A stretch of DNA of 64,000 bases from JBALVT01 sp045110675 (GCA_045110675.1 JBGCGJ010000039.1:1-64000); one strand, 5' to 3'; positions 45,162-54,851 are shown, numbered from the stretch's first letter. The notes: generated by a model from the sequence alone, not told the origin. Program-made: numbers and translations.

Positions 45162-46886
45162 ATGATCGAGCAGTTAATTATCTCAGGCCTGTTTATGTGG
45201 TTGGTCGGCAGCCTCATTTTTACGGACTGGCCCGCGTCCTGGCTCTTCACCTGTGCCATGTTGGTAGCCTACTTTCTGGGGCTGGTGGATACCCCGGAGG
45301 TTTTGAGTAAGGCTACCAACTCAGGATTGATTACTTTGATACTGCTGTTGTTGGTGTCGATAGGCCTGGAAAAACTCTCCTGGCTCAACAGATTGTCTGG
45401 CAAGTTGATTACCTCTAGTTATCACGTGAGTGTGCTCAGATTGGGTTTTGTTACTGCGTTTTTCTCGGCGTTCGTCAACAATACAGCGGTTGTCGCCACA
45501 CTAGCTCACACGGTTCGTAGCAATCGCCATCACCCAGCGTCAAAGTTGCTAATTCCATTGTCTTACGCGGCGATTCTGGGTGGTACGATGACCCTGATTG
45601 GCACGTCCACCAATTTGATCGTCAGCAGCTTTCTTGAGGATACAACGGGAAAAGGTTTGGCTTTCTTCGATTTTCTCATTATTGGTGGCAGTGCCACCCT
45701 GTTCGGAATGATTGTCATTCTGTTGAGTTCTTTTCTCCTGCCATCCGGGAGCGCCGAGAAGGTCGATATCAACGAATACCTTATCGAGACCAAAATACAG
45801 CCCGATTCAGAACTGATCGGCAAGAGTATCGCCGAGAATAAGCTGCGCGAGCTCGAAGATCTTTTCCTGGTGGAGGTTGTTCGAGGGCCTCATGTGATTT
45901 CACCGGTGTCTCCCAGCGAGTACATCGAGGCGGGTGACAAGTTAATTTTTTCCGGGGATATCAAGCAGCTTAAGTCGCTCGATGCATTTCACGGTATGCA
46001 GTTGTTTGCGGTTGAAGAGGGTTTGCTTCGTGAAAACATGACCGAAGTCATCGTCATGCCCAATGCCTCAATCGAGGGAAAGACTCTGAAGGACAGCGGT
46101 TTCCGCTCGTTGTTTGATGCCGCTGTAGTCGGCATGCGCCGAGGTGGAAAGCGGCTTTCCGGGAAGCTAGGCAATATTACTTTGCAAGCTGGCGACAGCA
46201 TGATGTTGGCGGTTGGTCCGGATTTTAATAACCGAAAAAATCTCGACAAGAACTTTGCGGTTATTGACGACTCGGTAGCTGCAGCGAATACGTCGCCTTT
46301 GCAGAATTACTTCGTCACGCTCACGCTGTTGGCGGTGGTGGCATTGGCCGCTCTCGAAATTGTTCCGCTGATTAAGGGCCTGGCTTTTTTACTGGCGTTT
46401 ATGCTGATCTTTGGTTTGATTAGAGGTTCAGAGTTGAGGCGCCGTTTTCCCTTTGAGCTGTGGTTGATTATCGCCTCAGCGCTAACCCTTGCCCAGGCTC
46501 TCACCAATACTGGCTTGGTGGCAGTGCTGGCGGAGATGTTCCATAACAATCTTATAGCCTGGGGTCCCTATGCGGCGCTGATCGGTGTTTATCTGGTAAC
46601 TCTGATAATGACGGAAGTGATGACCAATAATGCCGCCGCCGCTCTGTGTTTTCCCATTGCTTACGGACTCGCCGAAAGCTACGGCATCAGCATCATGCCC
46701 TTTGTGATGGCGGTGGCCTATGGTGCCAGTGCGAGTTTCCTCACGCCCTATGGCTATACCACCAACCTGATGGTGCAAAACCTGGGTGGCTATACCTTGC
46801 GAGATTATTTTCGTGCGGGCCTGCCTCTTTCCATAGGCTATTCCGCGCTGGTTTTGTTTATGATCCCCCGGGTTTTCCCTTTTTGA
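45162..46886 (+). CDS. SLC13/DASS-type permease with RCK_C domains
   Basis: A 574-residue membrane protein. Its first half has ion-transporter helices (LITLILLLLVSIGLEKLSW, FVTAFFSAFVNNTAVVATLAHTV, LIPLSYAAILGGTMTLIGTSTNLIVSSFL). Two cytoplasmic RCK_C/TrkA_C domains are near residues 205-370 (ELIGKSIAENKLRELEDLFLVEVVRG and SIEGKTLKDSGFRSLFDAAVVGMRRGG). The second half has MTEVMTNNAAAALCFPIAYGLAESYG and SFLTPYGYTTNLMV. The NNTAVV and TNNAAA hairpins and the T-S-T-N-L motif are the substrate/sodium sites of the family. Likely dicarboxylate, sulfate or related anion uptake. Confidence 0.88.
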   Translation: MIEQLIISGLFMWLVGSLIFTDWPASWLFTCAMLVAYFLGLVDTPEVLSKATNSGLITLILLLLVSIGLEKLSWLNRLSGKLITSSYHVSVLRLGFVTAFFSAFVNNTAVVATLAHTVRSNRHHPASKLLIPLSYAAILGGTMTLIGTSTNLIVSSFLEDTTGKGLAFFDFLIIGGSATLFGMIVILLSSFLLPSGSAEKVDINEYLIETKIQPDSELIGKSIAENKLRELEDLFLVEVVRGPHVISPVSPSEYIEAGDKLIFSGDIKQLKSLDAFHGMQLFAVEEGLLRENMTEVIVMPNASIEGKTLKDSGFRSLFDAAVVGMRRGGKRLSGKLGNITLQAGDSMMLAVGPDFNNRKNLDKNFAVIDDSVAAANTSPLQNYFVTLTLLAVVALAALEIVPLIKGLAFLLAFMLIFGLIRGSELRRRFPFELWLIIASALTLAQALTNTGLVAVLAEMFHNNLIAWGPYAALIGVYLVTLIMTEVMTNNAAAALCFPIAYGLAESYGISIMPFVMAVAYGASASFLTPYGYTTNLMVQNLGGYTLRDYFRAGLPLSIGYSALVLFMIPRVFPF

Positions 46887-46943
46887 ACTATACCTTTGGC
46901 CTCTTATAGACAGCAGCATTTACGGAATGTTTGTATCTTGCTA

Positions 46944-47696
46944 CTAGTTCATACCGGTCGTAAATCCACCATCCACAGGAAGTGTCTGGCCGGTAATCCA
47001 GCTGGCGGCGGGGGAGGTCAGGAACAACACTGCCGCGGCAATATCATCGGGCGTTCCCGGTCGCTTTAAGCCCTGTCGCTGCAGCGTCGCGTCGACCATC
47101 TCCTGCATGTTATCCAGCATACCCGCCGTTAGATTGGTGCGGGTGAGGCCGGCCGCTACGGCGTTGGCTCTTATGCCTAGTTTCCCCCAACTCATGCCAA
47201 GGGTTTTCACCATTTGCACCAACCCGGCTTTTGCCGGGCCGTAGCCGGGCGTCCACTCGAAACCAAAATAGGAGGTCATTGATGCGATCCCGATGATACT
47301 GGCACCGCCGGGAAACTCGCTGGCGCTTAATAAATCCTTGCAGGCACTACTGAGGTGAAAGGCGCTGGCGAGATTTACGTTCAAAGATTGATCAAAGGCA
47401 TCGGCTTCCCATTCATTGCCCTGGGCTCCGCCGGCATTGTTGACAAGAATATCCAGTTTTTCCAGCGAAGCAGCCAGCGCGAATAAGGCATCCCTGTCGG
47501 CAACGTCCAGGGAGCGATAACTCAGTCCTTCCAGGTCGGCACCGTATTCTCCGGCGGAACGCTTGCGTCCGGTAATGATCACTTGTGCGCCAGCCTCCTG
47601 AAACGCCCGGGCACAGGCCAAGCCAATTCCACTGGTACCGCCTGTCACTAGAACAGATGCATGGGTGTAGTCGAATGTCACGCTGGGGAATGCCAT
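46944..47696 (-). CDS. short-chain dehydrogenase/reductase
   Basis: SDR of 250 residues: VLVTGGTSGIGLACARAF, ITGRKRS, LDILVNNAGGAQGNEW, SIIGIASMTSYFGFEWTPGYGPAKAGLVQM (Ser-Tyr-Lys) and the C-terminal ITGQTLPVDGGFTTG. The GR-K after the second strand favours NADP(H). Its start has GAGGAG. It is divergent from the MBL gene, with an AT-rich palindrome between them that probably controls both. Confidence 0.88.
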   Translation of the reverse strand: MAFPSVTFDYTHASVLVTGGTSGIGLACARAFQEAGAQVIITGRKRSAGEYGADLEGLSYRSLDVADRDALFALAASLEKLDILVNNAGGAQGNEWEADAFDQSLNVNLASAFHLSSACKDLLSASEFPGGASIIGIASMTSYFGFEWTPGYGPAKAGLVQMVKTLGMSWGKLGIRANAVAAGLTRTNLTAGMLDNMQEMVDATLQRQGLKRPGTPDDIAAAVLFLTSPAASWITGQTLPVDGGFTTGMN

Positions 47697-47746
47697 AGGA
47701 GCTCCTCGATAGTGTTGGGTCGGTCATGTCTTAAAAATAACATTGC

Positions 47747-47772
47747 AAATATAATACGATAGTATTATATTT
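47747..47772. promoter_or_regulatory. 26-base palindromic operator in divergent promoter region
   Basis: Arms AAATATAATAC (47747-47757) and GTATTATATTT (47762-47772) are perfect 11-base complements around GATA; TGC and GCA-like flanks extend the symmetry. It lies 50 bases from the SDR start and 43 bases from the 47815 start, the expected place for a dimeric repressor controlling both genes. Confidence 0.65.
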
Positions 47773-47814
47773 TGCGCAATACGGATTAATCATCAGCGCA
47801 TCAATATTGCGCCA

Positions 47815-49101
47815 ATGTCACTCAAACACAATCACTGGAAGAGCTCTATGAGAGATCCCATCTACAAATCCAGACCCGTCGAACCTAATGCGGCGAAGTT
47901 TGGTGGCGAGCGAATTAATGACTTCGTTGTGATGTCCGAGGGATTTTCGAATTGCTACCTGATAGTAACAGCCGCTGGGAATATCCAACTCAATTCGGGT
48001 ATGGCCCTGGAAGCGCCGGTTCATCGCGCTAATTTCGAGCAGTTTTCCAAAGCGCCGCTCACTCATTTGATACTCACTCAGGGACATGTAGATCATGTCG
48101 GTGGGGTGCAGTACTTTCGAGATCAAAACAGCGGTTTGCAGGTGATAGCCACCGCTGGGAATTCAGAACACCAGACCTACGACAAACGCCTGCAAGCGTT
48201 TAGGGGAGGGCGTTCAGCCTTTGCATTCACCGATAAGTTCACTGCAGCTATTGAGTATTACCAGCGACACGGTTATCAGGAATATCCTGAACAGGACGTG
48301 CCCGTCCCCGATGTTCTCTTCGAAGGGACTCACAAAATTGAGATAGGCGGCCTGCAGCTGGAGCTCATCGCAGTGCCCGGAGCCGAGACTAATGACTCGC
48401 TAATCGTCTGGCTGCCCCAGCACAAAATTTGTTTCACCGGCAATCTGTTCGGTTGTCCCTTTGGCCACGTTCCTAACCTGGTTACCATCCGGGGTGATCG
48501 GTATCGGGATGCGCTCACAGTTGCCACTGCAGTGGAAACCGTCATGGAATTGGGTGCGGAAACCATAATCTACGGTCACCATTCGCCCATTCATGGCAGA
48601 GAATTGATCGAGACGGAATTGCACGCATTGCACGACGCCATCCTCTATGTACACGACGAGACCGTCGCAGGCATGAACGCCGGAAAAGACGTACACACCT
48701 TGATGCAGGAAATTGAGCTGCCTCCAGAAATGGAAGTTGGGCAGGGCTATGGAAAAGTGTCCTGGAGTATCCGGGCGATTTGGGAACATTACGCCGGATG
48801 GTTTCATCACCAATCAACGACCGAGCTTTACAGCGTGCCACAGACATCAGTGCATGCAGACTTGATCGAACTTGCCGGTGGTGCCGATGCATTAGTGGAG
48901 CGCGCCCAGGACAAGTGCAGTGCTGGGCAATCCGAGCAAGCGCTTCATCTACTCGATATTGTGTTGTCGGTTGAACCTGATCATTCTGGGGCGGTTTCCC
49001 AGGCCCTGGAAGTTCATCGTACGCTCGCCGGACAAAGTGAAAACTTTTGGTTGAGTTCGTGGTTGAATCACCAACAAGCGCTACTGCAAGCGAGATTGTA
49101 A
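47815..49101 (+). CDS. MBL-fold hydrolase with alkylsulfatase-like C-terminus
   Basis: Metal motif LILTQGHVDHVGGVQYF (H-x-D-H; the first His of HxHxDH is replaced by Gly-His spacing), IAVPGAETNDSLIVWLPQHKICFTGNLFG, and YGHHSPIHGRELIETELHAL. The last 80 residues (LAGGADALVERAQDKCSAGQSEQALHLLDIVLSVEPDH) resemble the dimerisation domain of linear alkylsulfatases. Esterase/sulfatase-like hydrolysis is likely. Two starts are possible: the ATG at 47815 (no ribosome site) and the ATG at 47848, preceded by GGAAGAG. Divergent from the SDR gene across a palindrome. Confidence 0.8.
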   Translation: MSLKHNHWKSSMRDPIYKSRPVEPNAAKFGGERINDFVVMSEGFSNCYLIVTAAGNIQLNSGMALEAPVHRANFEQFSKAPLTHLILTQGHVDHVGGVQYFRDQNSGLQVIATAGNSEHQTYDKRLQAFRGGRSAFAFTDKFTAAIEYYQRHGYQEYPEQDVPVPDVLFEGTHKIEIGGLQLELIAVPGAETNDSLIVWLPQHKICFTGNLFGCPFGHVPNLVTIRGDRYRDALTVATAVETVMELGAETIIYGHHSPIHGRELIETELHALHDAILYVHDETVAGMNAGKDVHTLMQEIELPPEMEVGQGYGKVSWSIRAIWEHYAGWFHHQSTTELYSVPQTSVHADLIELAGGADALVERAQDKCSAGQSEQALHLLDIVLSVEPDHSGAVSQALEVHRTLAGQSENFWLSSWLNHQQALLQARL

Positions 49102-49233
49102 AACTCCTTGCCCTGAACAAAAGCCGGTTTTACTAATCTTCTAAACCGGTACCGTCATTTCTGCCTGCACAGGTGCAAGGCTCAGTGTTGGCCGTTACTA
49201 TTCGCGCTTCTTCACCAGACACGAGAAAAATCG

Positions 49234-49704
49234 ATGACTGAAATTCACTACAAGGACGAAGCCGCTTTGCAAGGTATTGTTAGCGAGGAGTTCTCTCCCT
49301 GGAGCGATACTGTCCTGGTGACCCAGGAAATGATCAACCAGTTCGCACAGCTCAGCGGTGACGACATGTGGTTGCACGTAGATGTGGAACGATGTGCCAA
49401 AGAAAGCCCTTATGGTTGCACAATCGCCCATGGTTTTCTTATCTTGTCCTTGATATCAAGAATGAAAGGCGGCTCGAGTGCGGTGGGTAGTATTTCCGGC
49501 TTTGGTCATATGCTCAATTACGGCTCGGATAAACTTCGCTTCCTGGGAGCGGTGACGGTGGACAGTGAGGTTTATCAGCGCAGTCGAATCAAATCGGTCG
49601 ACGTGTCTGAAAAGAAAACCAAAGTGGTCATGGAAACCCACGTCCATGTTGTCGACTCGGATTCACCGGCGTTAGTGTACGAGTTGATGTTTGTATACCT
49701 TTAG
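49234..49704 (+). CDS. MaoC-like (R)-hydratase / hot-dog protein
   Basis: Single hot-dog domain of 156 residues: VTQEMINQFAQLSGDDMWLHVDVERCAKESPYGCTIAHGFLILSLISRM. The D-x-x-x-x-H dyad and the IAHGF turn are the catalytic and structural marks of MaoC-type enoyl-CoA hydratases. It then has INYGSDKLRFLGAVTVDSEV-type strands. It would hydrate 2-enoyl-CoAs in the cytoplasm. The next gene 230 bases on is a thiolase, consistent with a fatty-acid breakdown set. Confidence 0.85.
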   Translation: MTEIHYKDEAALQGIVSEEFSPWSDTVLVTQEMINQFAQLSGDDMWLHVDVERCAKESPYGCTIAHGFLILSLISRMKGGSSAVGSISGFGHMLNYGSDKLRFLGAVTVDSEVYQRSRIKSVDVSEKKTKVVMETHVHVVDSDSPALVYELMFVYL

Positions 49705-49775
49705 AATCAGCTTAACAATTTCAGTCAGAAAGGCTGTCAATTTACGTCAGAAAAACCGATAAAACCGCTTGGTTT

Positions 49776-49794
49776 AAAAGCTCATGAGGCTTTT
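49776..49794 (+). terminator. possible terminator after the MaoC gene
   Basis: AAAAGC and GCTTTT form a 6-base stem around TCATGAG, ending in a short T run. It is AT-rich and weak, but it sits about 70 bases after the MaoC stop and well before the thiolase start. Confidence 0.35.
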
Positions 49795-49936
49795 CGGACA
49801 TTTGTTGGCATGGATTTTTGACTAGTGCTAACATCCCGGCTCGTTGTAGCACACGCGATGCGATCTGTTGCGGTTCGCTAATCCGACGTTGCAGATTTAA
49901 CAACACATTTCTAACCCAATTCGTAAAGGAGCGATC

Positions 49937-51112
49937 ATGCCCGAAGCAGTTATCGTTGAAGCCGTCCGCACTCCCATCTCGCGCGGTAAGCAAATTGTCG
50001 GAGAGCTCAGCGGCGTTCACGCAGCCGAACTTCTGGCCATGTCCTACAAGGGCCTGATCGAAAAAACAGGCCTGGACTATGAGGACATCGAGCAAATCGT
50101 CAGCGGCTGTGTGACGCAGGCGGGCGAGCAAGCGGGCAATGTCGCTCGCAACGCATGGCTTTCCATGGGCAAAAATTACTCAACCGGCGCGGCCAGCCTC
50201 GATACACAGTGTGGTTCAGCCCAGGCGGCGAATCATATGATTTCGGGATTGATAGGTTCCGGGCAAATCAACATCGGTATCGCCGGAGGGGTTGAGGCAA
50301 TGAGTCGCGTGGGCCTCGGCGCAAATGTTTATAACGGTCCAGGGTTTTTTCAGACTCCTGACTGGCCATGGGATACGGCGCCGGATCAATTTTCCATGGT
50401 TGAGCGCATCGTGAAAAATCGTGGATTGAGTCGACAGGATGTCGATGAGTTTGCTTTTGAATCTCAACGCCGCGCCAAGGTAGCTTGGGATGAGGGGCGT
50501 TTTGATCGAGAGATCATTCAAGTCGAAGCGCCGATTCTCGGTGAGGATGGGCAGCCCACCGGACAAGTGCGCACTGTGAGCAAAGACCAGGGCTTGCGTG
50601 ACACTACCATGGACGCCCTTGCATCTCTTAACCCCGTCATTGAAGGCGGCATCCACACACCTGGAAATGCGTCGCAAATTTCGGATGGCTCTGCTGCGGT
50701 ATTGTGGATGAGCGCCGACGAAGCCAAGGCACGCGGCTTGAAGCCCAGAGCGAGAATCATAACCGGTGTGATGACCGGTTCTGATCCCTACTATTTGCTG
50801 GACGGTCCCGTCGACGCAACTAATTTGCTGTTCAAAAAATCGGGTATGAACCTGGGCGATATTGACCTCGTGGAAGTCAACGAAGCATTCGCTGCCGTTG
50901 TGTTGTCCTGGCAGCGCGTATTCGACGCAGACATGAGTAAAGTCAACGTCAATGGTGGCGCCATTGCTTTAGGCCACCCGGTGGGTTCAACCGGTGCGCG
51001 TCTTATCACTACGGCACTGCATGAACTGGAGCGCCAGGACAAAACCACAGCGTTAATCACCATGTGCTGTGGGGCCGCAATTGGCACCGGTACCATCATC
51101 GAAAGAATCTAA
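49937..51112 (+). CDS. acetyl-CoA acetyltransferase (thiolase)
   Basis: Thiolase of 391 residues with all active-site parts: the acyl-accepting Cys92 in SLDTQCGSAQAAN, His in NGGAIALGHPVGSTGARL, and the second Cys in MCCGAAIGTGTI. Also VEAVRTPISRGKQIVGELSGVHAAELL at the start and LVEVNEAFAAVVL. It cleaves or forms 3-ketoacyl-CoAs. A clear AAAGGAG ribosome site precedes the ATG. The SDR gene follows 29 bases later, so thiolase and SDR form an operon. Confidence 0.92.
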   Translation: MPEAVIVEAVRTPISRGKQIVGELSGVHAAELLAMSYKGLIEKTGLDYEDIEQIVSGCVTQAGEQAGNVARNAWLSMGKNYSTGAASLDTQCGSAQAANHMISGLIGSGQINIGIAGGVEAMSRVGLGANVYNGPGFFQTPDWPWDTAPDQFSMVERIVKNRGLSRQDVDEFAFESQRRAKVAWDEGRFDREIIQVEAPILGEDGQPTGQVRTVSKDQGLRDTTMDALASLNPVIEGGIHTPGNASQISDGSAAVLWMSADEAKARGLKPRARIITGVMTGSDPYYLLDGPVDATNLLFKKSGMNLGDIDLVEVNEAFAAVVLSWQRVFDADMSKVNVNGGAIALGHPVGSTGARLITTALHELERQDKTTALITMCCGAAIGTGTIIERI

Positions 51113-51141
51113 ATGTTAAAAAGAACGATAGGAGTAGGGGA

Positions 51142-52050
51142 ATGAGCGATCTCAGTGGAAAAGTGGCAATTATCACTGGTGCAGGGCGAGGCTTGGGGCG
51201 AGAGGAGGCCATACAGTTAGCAGGTCAGGGAGCGAGCGTTGTCATTAGCGACATCGATCTCCCCGATGCTGAAAAAGCCGCGAATGAAACTGTCGAAGAA
51301 ATCAAAGCGGCCGGTGGAGAAGCGATCGCTGTGTTTGGCGATTGCGCCGATACGGCCGATTCCGAACGCCTGTTTCAAACAGCCCTGGATACTTATGGCG
51401 ACGTTAATATCATGGTCAATAACGCTGGGTATTGCCGCGATAAAACCGTTTTTGGCATGAGTGACGAAGAATTTGATTCGGTGGTGCGAGTTCATTTGCG
51501 CGGCCACTTTGTCAACATGCGCAATGCGACCAAATACTGGCGTGAAAAGGCCAAGACCGGGGATACCGTTTACGGCCGTCTGATCAGCACCTCATCAGAG
51601 GCGATGATCTATGGGTCTGCCGGGCAGCCCAACTACGCCGCGGCGAAGGCGGGCATCACAGCGATGACAATGGGCGCCGCCCAGTTGATGATCAAATACG
51701 GCATCACCTGCAATGTCATTATGCCCCGGGCCAGAACGGCCATGACAAACTCGGGTACGACGGCCGAATTGTTTGCAGCTCCCGACGAGGGGTTTGACGC
51801 CTTTCATCCTGAAAATGTGGCGCCTTTGGTGGGATATCTATCCTCGGCGGAAGCGGGCCACATTTCTGGTGAAGTATTGGTCGTATGGGGCGGTGAAATC
51901 ACCGTATTACAGCGGCCTACCCTGGGAGCCAATTTTCACAGCCCCAATGGGGGTAAGTGGGGCCTGGAAGACATGCATACCTCACTGTCTAGCTACTTCA
52001 ATGAAGACCATATGCCGGTGTGGGGTGGCTTCTCGGTACCGCCGGGTTAA
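51142..52050 (+). CDS. short-chain dehydrogenase/reductase (hydroxyacyl-CoA type)
   Basis: SDR of 302 residues: LSGKVAIITGAGRGLGREEAIQLAGQGASVVISDIDL, INIMVNNAGY-like VNIMVNNAGYCRDK, RLISTSSEAMIYGSAGQPNYAAAKAGITAM (Ser-Tyr-Lys) and a longer C-terminal tail than usual, as in peroxisomal multifunctional-enzyme-type SDRs. The Asp after the second strand (SDID) indicates NAD(H). Start at the ATG at 51142 with AGGAG upstream; the open frame from 51064 overlaps the thiolase and is rejected. Second gene of the thiolase operon; a strong terminator follows. Confidence 0.88.
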   Translation: MSDLSGKVAIITGAGRGLGREEAIQLAGQGASVVISDIDLPDAEKAANETVEEIKAAGGEAIAVFGDCADTADSERLFQTALDTYGDVNIMVNNAGYCRDKTVFGMSDEEFDSVVRVHLRGHFVNMRNATKYWREKAKTGDTVYGRLISTSSEAMIYGSAGQPNYAAAKAGITAMTMGAAQLMIKYGITCNVIMPRARTAMTNSGTTAELFAAPDEGFDAFHPENVAPLVGYLSSAEAGHISGEVLVVWGGEITVLQRPTLGANFHSPNGGKWGLEDMHTSLSSYFNEDHMPVWGGFSVPPG

Positions 52051-52067
52051 GTTGCTGAGAAATAAGT

Positions 52068-52096
52068 AAAAAGGGGCCCCCATGGCCTCTTTTTTT
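52068..52096 (+). terminator. intrinsic terminator of the thiolase-SDR operon
   Basis: A stem of AAAAAGGGGCC with GGCCTCTTTTT (one G-U pair), loop CCCAT, ending in a run of seven T. The A run on the left makes it able to work in both directions. Confidence 0.85.
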
Positions 52097-52130
52097 GCGC
52101 TGTATTTTGAACTCTTGGGTCAATTGATAT

Positions 52131-52150
52131 GACCTCTTTTGTTCTACGTT
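52131..52150 (+). promoter_or_regulatory. recurring upstream motif, copy A
   Basis: GACCTCTTTTGTTCTACGTT, found about 97 bases before the TonB-receptor start. It matches 60649-60668 at 19 of 20 positions and partly matches 63283-63302. The three copies precede different genes of the same cluster. Role unknown; a shared regulator site or promoter element is possible. Confidence 0.45.
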
Positions 52151-52246
52151 GAAAATCGCTCACAGATGATAATAATAACGTCACTTTAGTCACTCATGGT
52201 GGGACGTCACACCCACCCCATGAATAATAACCCGGAGACAGGATCA

Positions 52247-54610
52247 ATGAGACACAATCGAGTTAAAGCCATAGCTTTGGCGGTCGCAGCCGCCACCAGC
52301 AGTCAATTCTCCTTCGGACAGCTTGTGTTGGAAGAAGTTGTGGTTACCGCCCAGAAAAGGGCTGAATCTCTCACCGAAGCTCCCTTGACCGTCAATCTGC
52401 TCAGCGGAGACGCGATGCGCGGTGCCGCTGTTTTTGAGGGTGCTGAGCTGGGCAAGCTCACAGCGGGCATTGAAATTCGCTACGAAGGTGACAGCAACGT
52501 CGGCGTGGGGATCCGAGGTATTGGTACCTTTGCGCAGCAGTCTGCGCCACCGCGGGTAGCCACCTATCTGGATAACTATTTCGTAGCGGGTTCGCAAACT
52601 GATTTTGCCTTTGCCGCGCTGTTTGATATGAAGCAGGTTCAGATTCTGCGCGGGCCACAGGGGACTCTTTATGGCCAACCATCGCCCACGGGAGCGGTGA
52701 TTATGGAAACGGCTGACCCCAATCTCGAAGAAATTGAAGGCTATGTTCAGGCTTCTTACATTTCAGACCCGGATGGCTACAACATTCAGGGCGCCGTTTC
52801 GGTACCTATTATTGAAGGCCAATTGGCCGCGCGCATAGCAGTTCTTTCCGACGACAGGGACACGGGCACCGAGAATATCATCCGTAACTTTGATGAAGCG
52901 CGTAACCGTGAGGGCATCCGAGCTAAGTTGCTATGGGAACCCACGGATAACTTTTCGGCGAAGCTGGGTTACACCTGGTTGCGCTCAGAAAATTCAGACA
53001 CGCTGCGCATCGTAGAGGCGGCCGATCCGGCTAGCGATTTTCAATTGTCTGTGTCCGACCGTGAATCGATAGCTGCTTCTCCTGACGAGATCATCGACAA
53101 GAAGGACTGGCTGGCCACACTGGAGTTAAACTGGGAACTGGAATGGGGTGACATCACCTGGTTCAGCGGTGATTTTGGCAGCGTCAATTTGCGTAACGAT
53201 GACCTGGACAATACGGATTATCCGAACCTGGTACTGATTGACACTGTTACCCGATTTGAAAAGAATGTTCAGCATGAACTGCGTATAAGCATGTCACCCA
53301 CTGATTGGTGGGATGTGCAATTCGGTGGTTACTACGCTGATTCGTTCGCTGAGACTGACGTGGCGAACTATGCTGATGTCGCCGGCACTGGCACCTTCGA
53401 AATTCTGCTGGATATACCCACCGGAAGTGAAACAACGGCATTTTTTGCCCATAACGATTTCCACATCAGTGATGCCACGACCTTAACCGTCGGTGTCAGA
53501 TACAACATATTTGATGCGGACAACCAAAGTGGCTTGAACAATAATTTCTTGTTTGGCGGCTTTATCGATAATGACAACAACATTTCCGATCCGACGTTTG
53601 TTATTCCCAATGCATTAGCCTGCGTTATTGATCAAAGTGAGCTGCCGCAAAGCGTGATCAATTCTTTCCCAGAAGGTACCTGTGTTAACCGACGGGCCGT
53701 GGAAGATAAAGAATGGACCGGTACAGTAAAGCTGTCTCATAGCTTCAGTGATGAGGCCAACGTATACGTCACTCTTGATCACGGTTTCCGCCCTGGTGCG
53801 CCGAACTTCGACGTCAATGGTTCTTTCCAGCCAACTCTGGAAGACCCAACGTCCGGGCTAAACTTCTTTGAGGGTGAAACAGTAAACAGCATTGAATTCG
53901 GCTTGAAAGGGTCAATTTGGGATGGTCGAGGGCAGTACACCAGTGCGGTGTTCTACAGCATCTACGATGACTACCAGATCAGACCGACCTTTGAAGTGTT
54001 CAACGGCGTAAGTGGTGACGTCACCGCTATTTCCAACGCGGATGTGAACGTCGAAGAAGCGACGCAATCGGGTATTGAAGCTGAGCTACGCTACTTGGCG
54101 ACAGAGAATCTCGAGTTATTTGGCTCCTTTACTTACTCCAAGGTTGAGCTAACCAGCGGCACGATTCCCTGTACCGATTCAGCGCAAGCAGCGGTCGATA
54201 CCACCAATCGTTTCAACGTGTGTGATGCTGATGGCTTAGCCGGAAGCCCACAGCCTGAAATATTCTTGACGCTGAAAGCGGACTACAAAATGCCCTTATC
54301 CTTCGGCGGTGAGTGGTATCTCAGCGGTTTGTTCAACCATCGTGGAGACATTGAAGCACCGGGTGACATTACCGGTCGATTTGAATCAGACAGCTACAAC
54401 ACCCTCGATCTCTTCACCGGTGTAAGGCATGAAAACTGGGATCTACAGCTGTTCGTCAAGAATGCCACGGATGAAGAAGGCGTATTGGCTCGTCGTCCCT
54501 CGGATGGAGCGAATTCATCGGCACAGTTTGTCGGCGGAACAGCGCTGTACAACAATTTGACGGTTACTCCGCCGCGCACAGTTGGTGTGACTGCCAGCTA
54601 CTACTTCTAG
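52247..54610 (+). CDS. TonB-dependent outer-membrane receptor
   Basis: Signal peptide VKAIALAVAAATSSQFSFG, then the TonB box LEEVVVTAQKRAES, a plug domain (GVGIRGIGTFAQQSAPPRVATYLDNYF and VQILRGPQGTLYGQPSPTGAVIMETADP), and a 22-strand barrel ending in PRTVGVTASYYF with a terminal Phe. The QRGPQGTLYG-type plug and EEVVVTAQKR box are typical of large receptor expansions for carbohydrates, terpenes or other organics rather than siderophores. I choose the ATG at 52247 (AGGA upstream). It takes a large substrate into the periplasm, plausibly the substrate of the cluster that follows. Confidence 0.92.
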   Translation: MRHNRVKAIALAVAAATSSQFSFGQLVLEEVVVTAQKRAESLTEAPLTVNLLSGDAMRGAAVFEGAELGKLTAGIEIRYEGDSNVGVGIRGIGTFAQQSAPPRVATYLDNYFVAGSQTDFAFAALFDMKQVQILRGPQGTLYGQPSPTGAVIMETADPNLEEIEGYVQASYISDPDGYNIQGAVSVPIIEGQLAARIAVLSDDRDTGTENIIRNFDEARNREGIRAKLLWEPTDNFSAKLGYTWLRSENSDTLRIVEAADPASDFQLSVSDRESIAASPDEIIDKKDWLATLELNWELEWGDITWFSGDFGSVNLRNDDLDNTDYPNLVLIDTVTRFEKNVQHELRISMSPTDWWDVQFGGYYADSFAETDVANYADVAGTGTFEILLDIPTGSETTAFFAHNDFHISDATTLTVGVRYNIFDADNQSGLNNNFLFGGFIDNDNNISDPTFVIPNALACVIDQSELPQSVINSFPEGTCVNRRAVEDKEWTGTVKLSHSFSDEANVYVTLDHGFRPGAPNFDVNGSFQPTLEDPTSGLNFFEGETVNSIEFGLKGSIWDGRGQYTSAVFYSIYDDYQIRPTFEVFNGVSGDVTAISNADVNVEEATQSGIEAELRYLATENLELFGSFTYSKVELTSGTIPCTDSAQAAVDTTNRFNVCDADGLAGSPQPEIFLTLKADYKMPLSFGGEWYLSGLFNHRGDIEAPGDITGRFESDSYNTLDLFTGVRHENWDLQLFVKNATDEEGVLARRPSDGANSSAQFVGGTALYNNLTVTPPRTVGVTASYYF

Positions 54611-54657
54611 TAACGGCTAGTTCGGCCAGCGTGGGCTGCAACCAACGCTGGCGATAT

Positions 54658-54692
54658 AAAAGGCCCTGGCATTAGTGCTCGGGTCTTTTTTT
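54658..54692 (+). terminator. intrinsic terminator after the TonB receptor
   Basis: GGCCC (54662-54666) pairs with GGGTC (54681-54685), with an inner GCA/TGC and loop TTAG, followed by seven T. A separate inverted repeat (GCCAGCGT/ACGCTGGC, 54625-54652) lies just before it. Confidence 0.85.
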
Positions 54693-54851
54693 GTTTAAGA
54701 ATGGTGAGAATTTCTTGTGGCCAAGAATGTCCCGGTCGCAATCAAGGTGAAAAATCTATAACCAAACTGGCATCACTTAGTACCGGGTAAGGTAGTATGG
54801 TGATTGTGTCGTCAAAGTAGGAATAGATTTCGACGCGTAGAGGAGGTCGGT

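Noticed and set aside
49742..50131. 129-codon minus-strand frame over the thiolase start
   Set aside because: It is the shadow of the thiolase coding strand, with no domain of its own.
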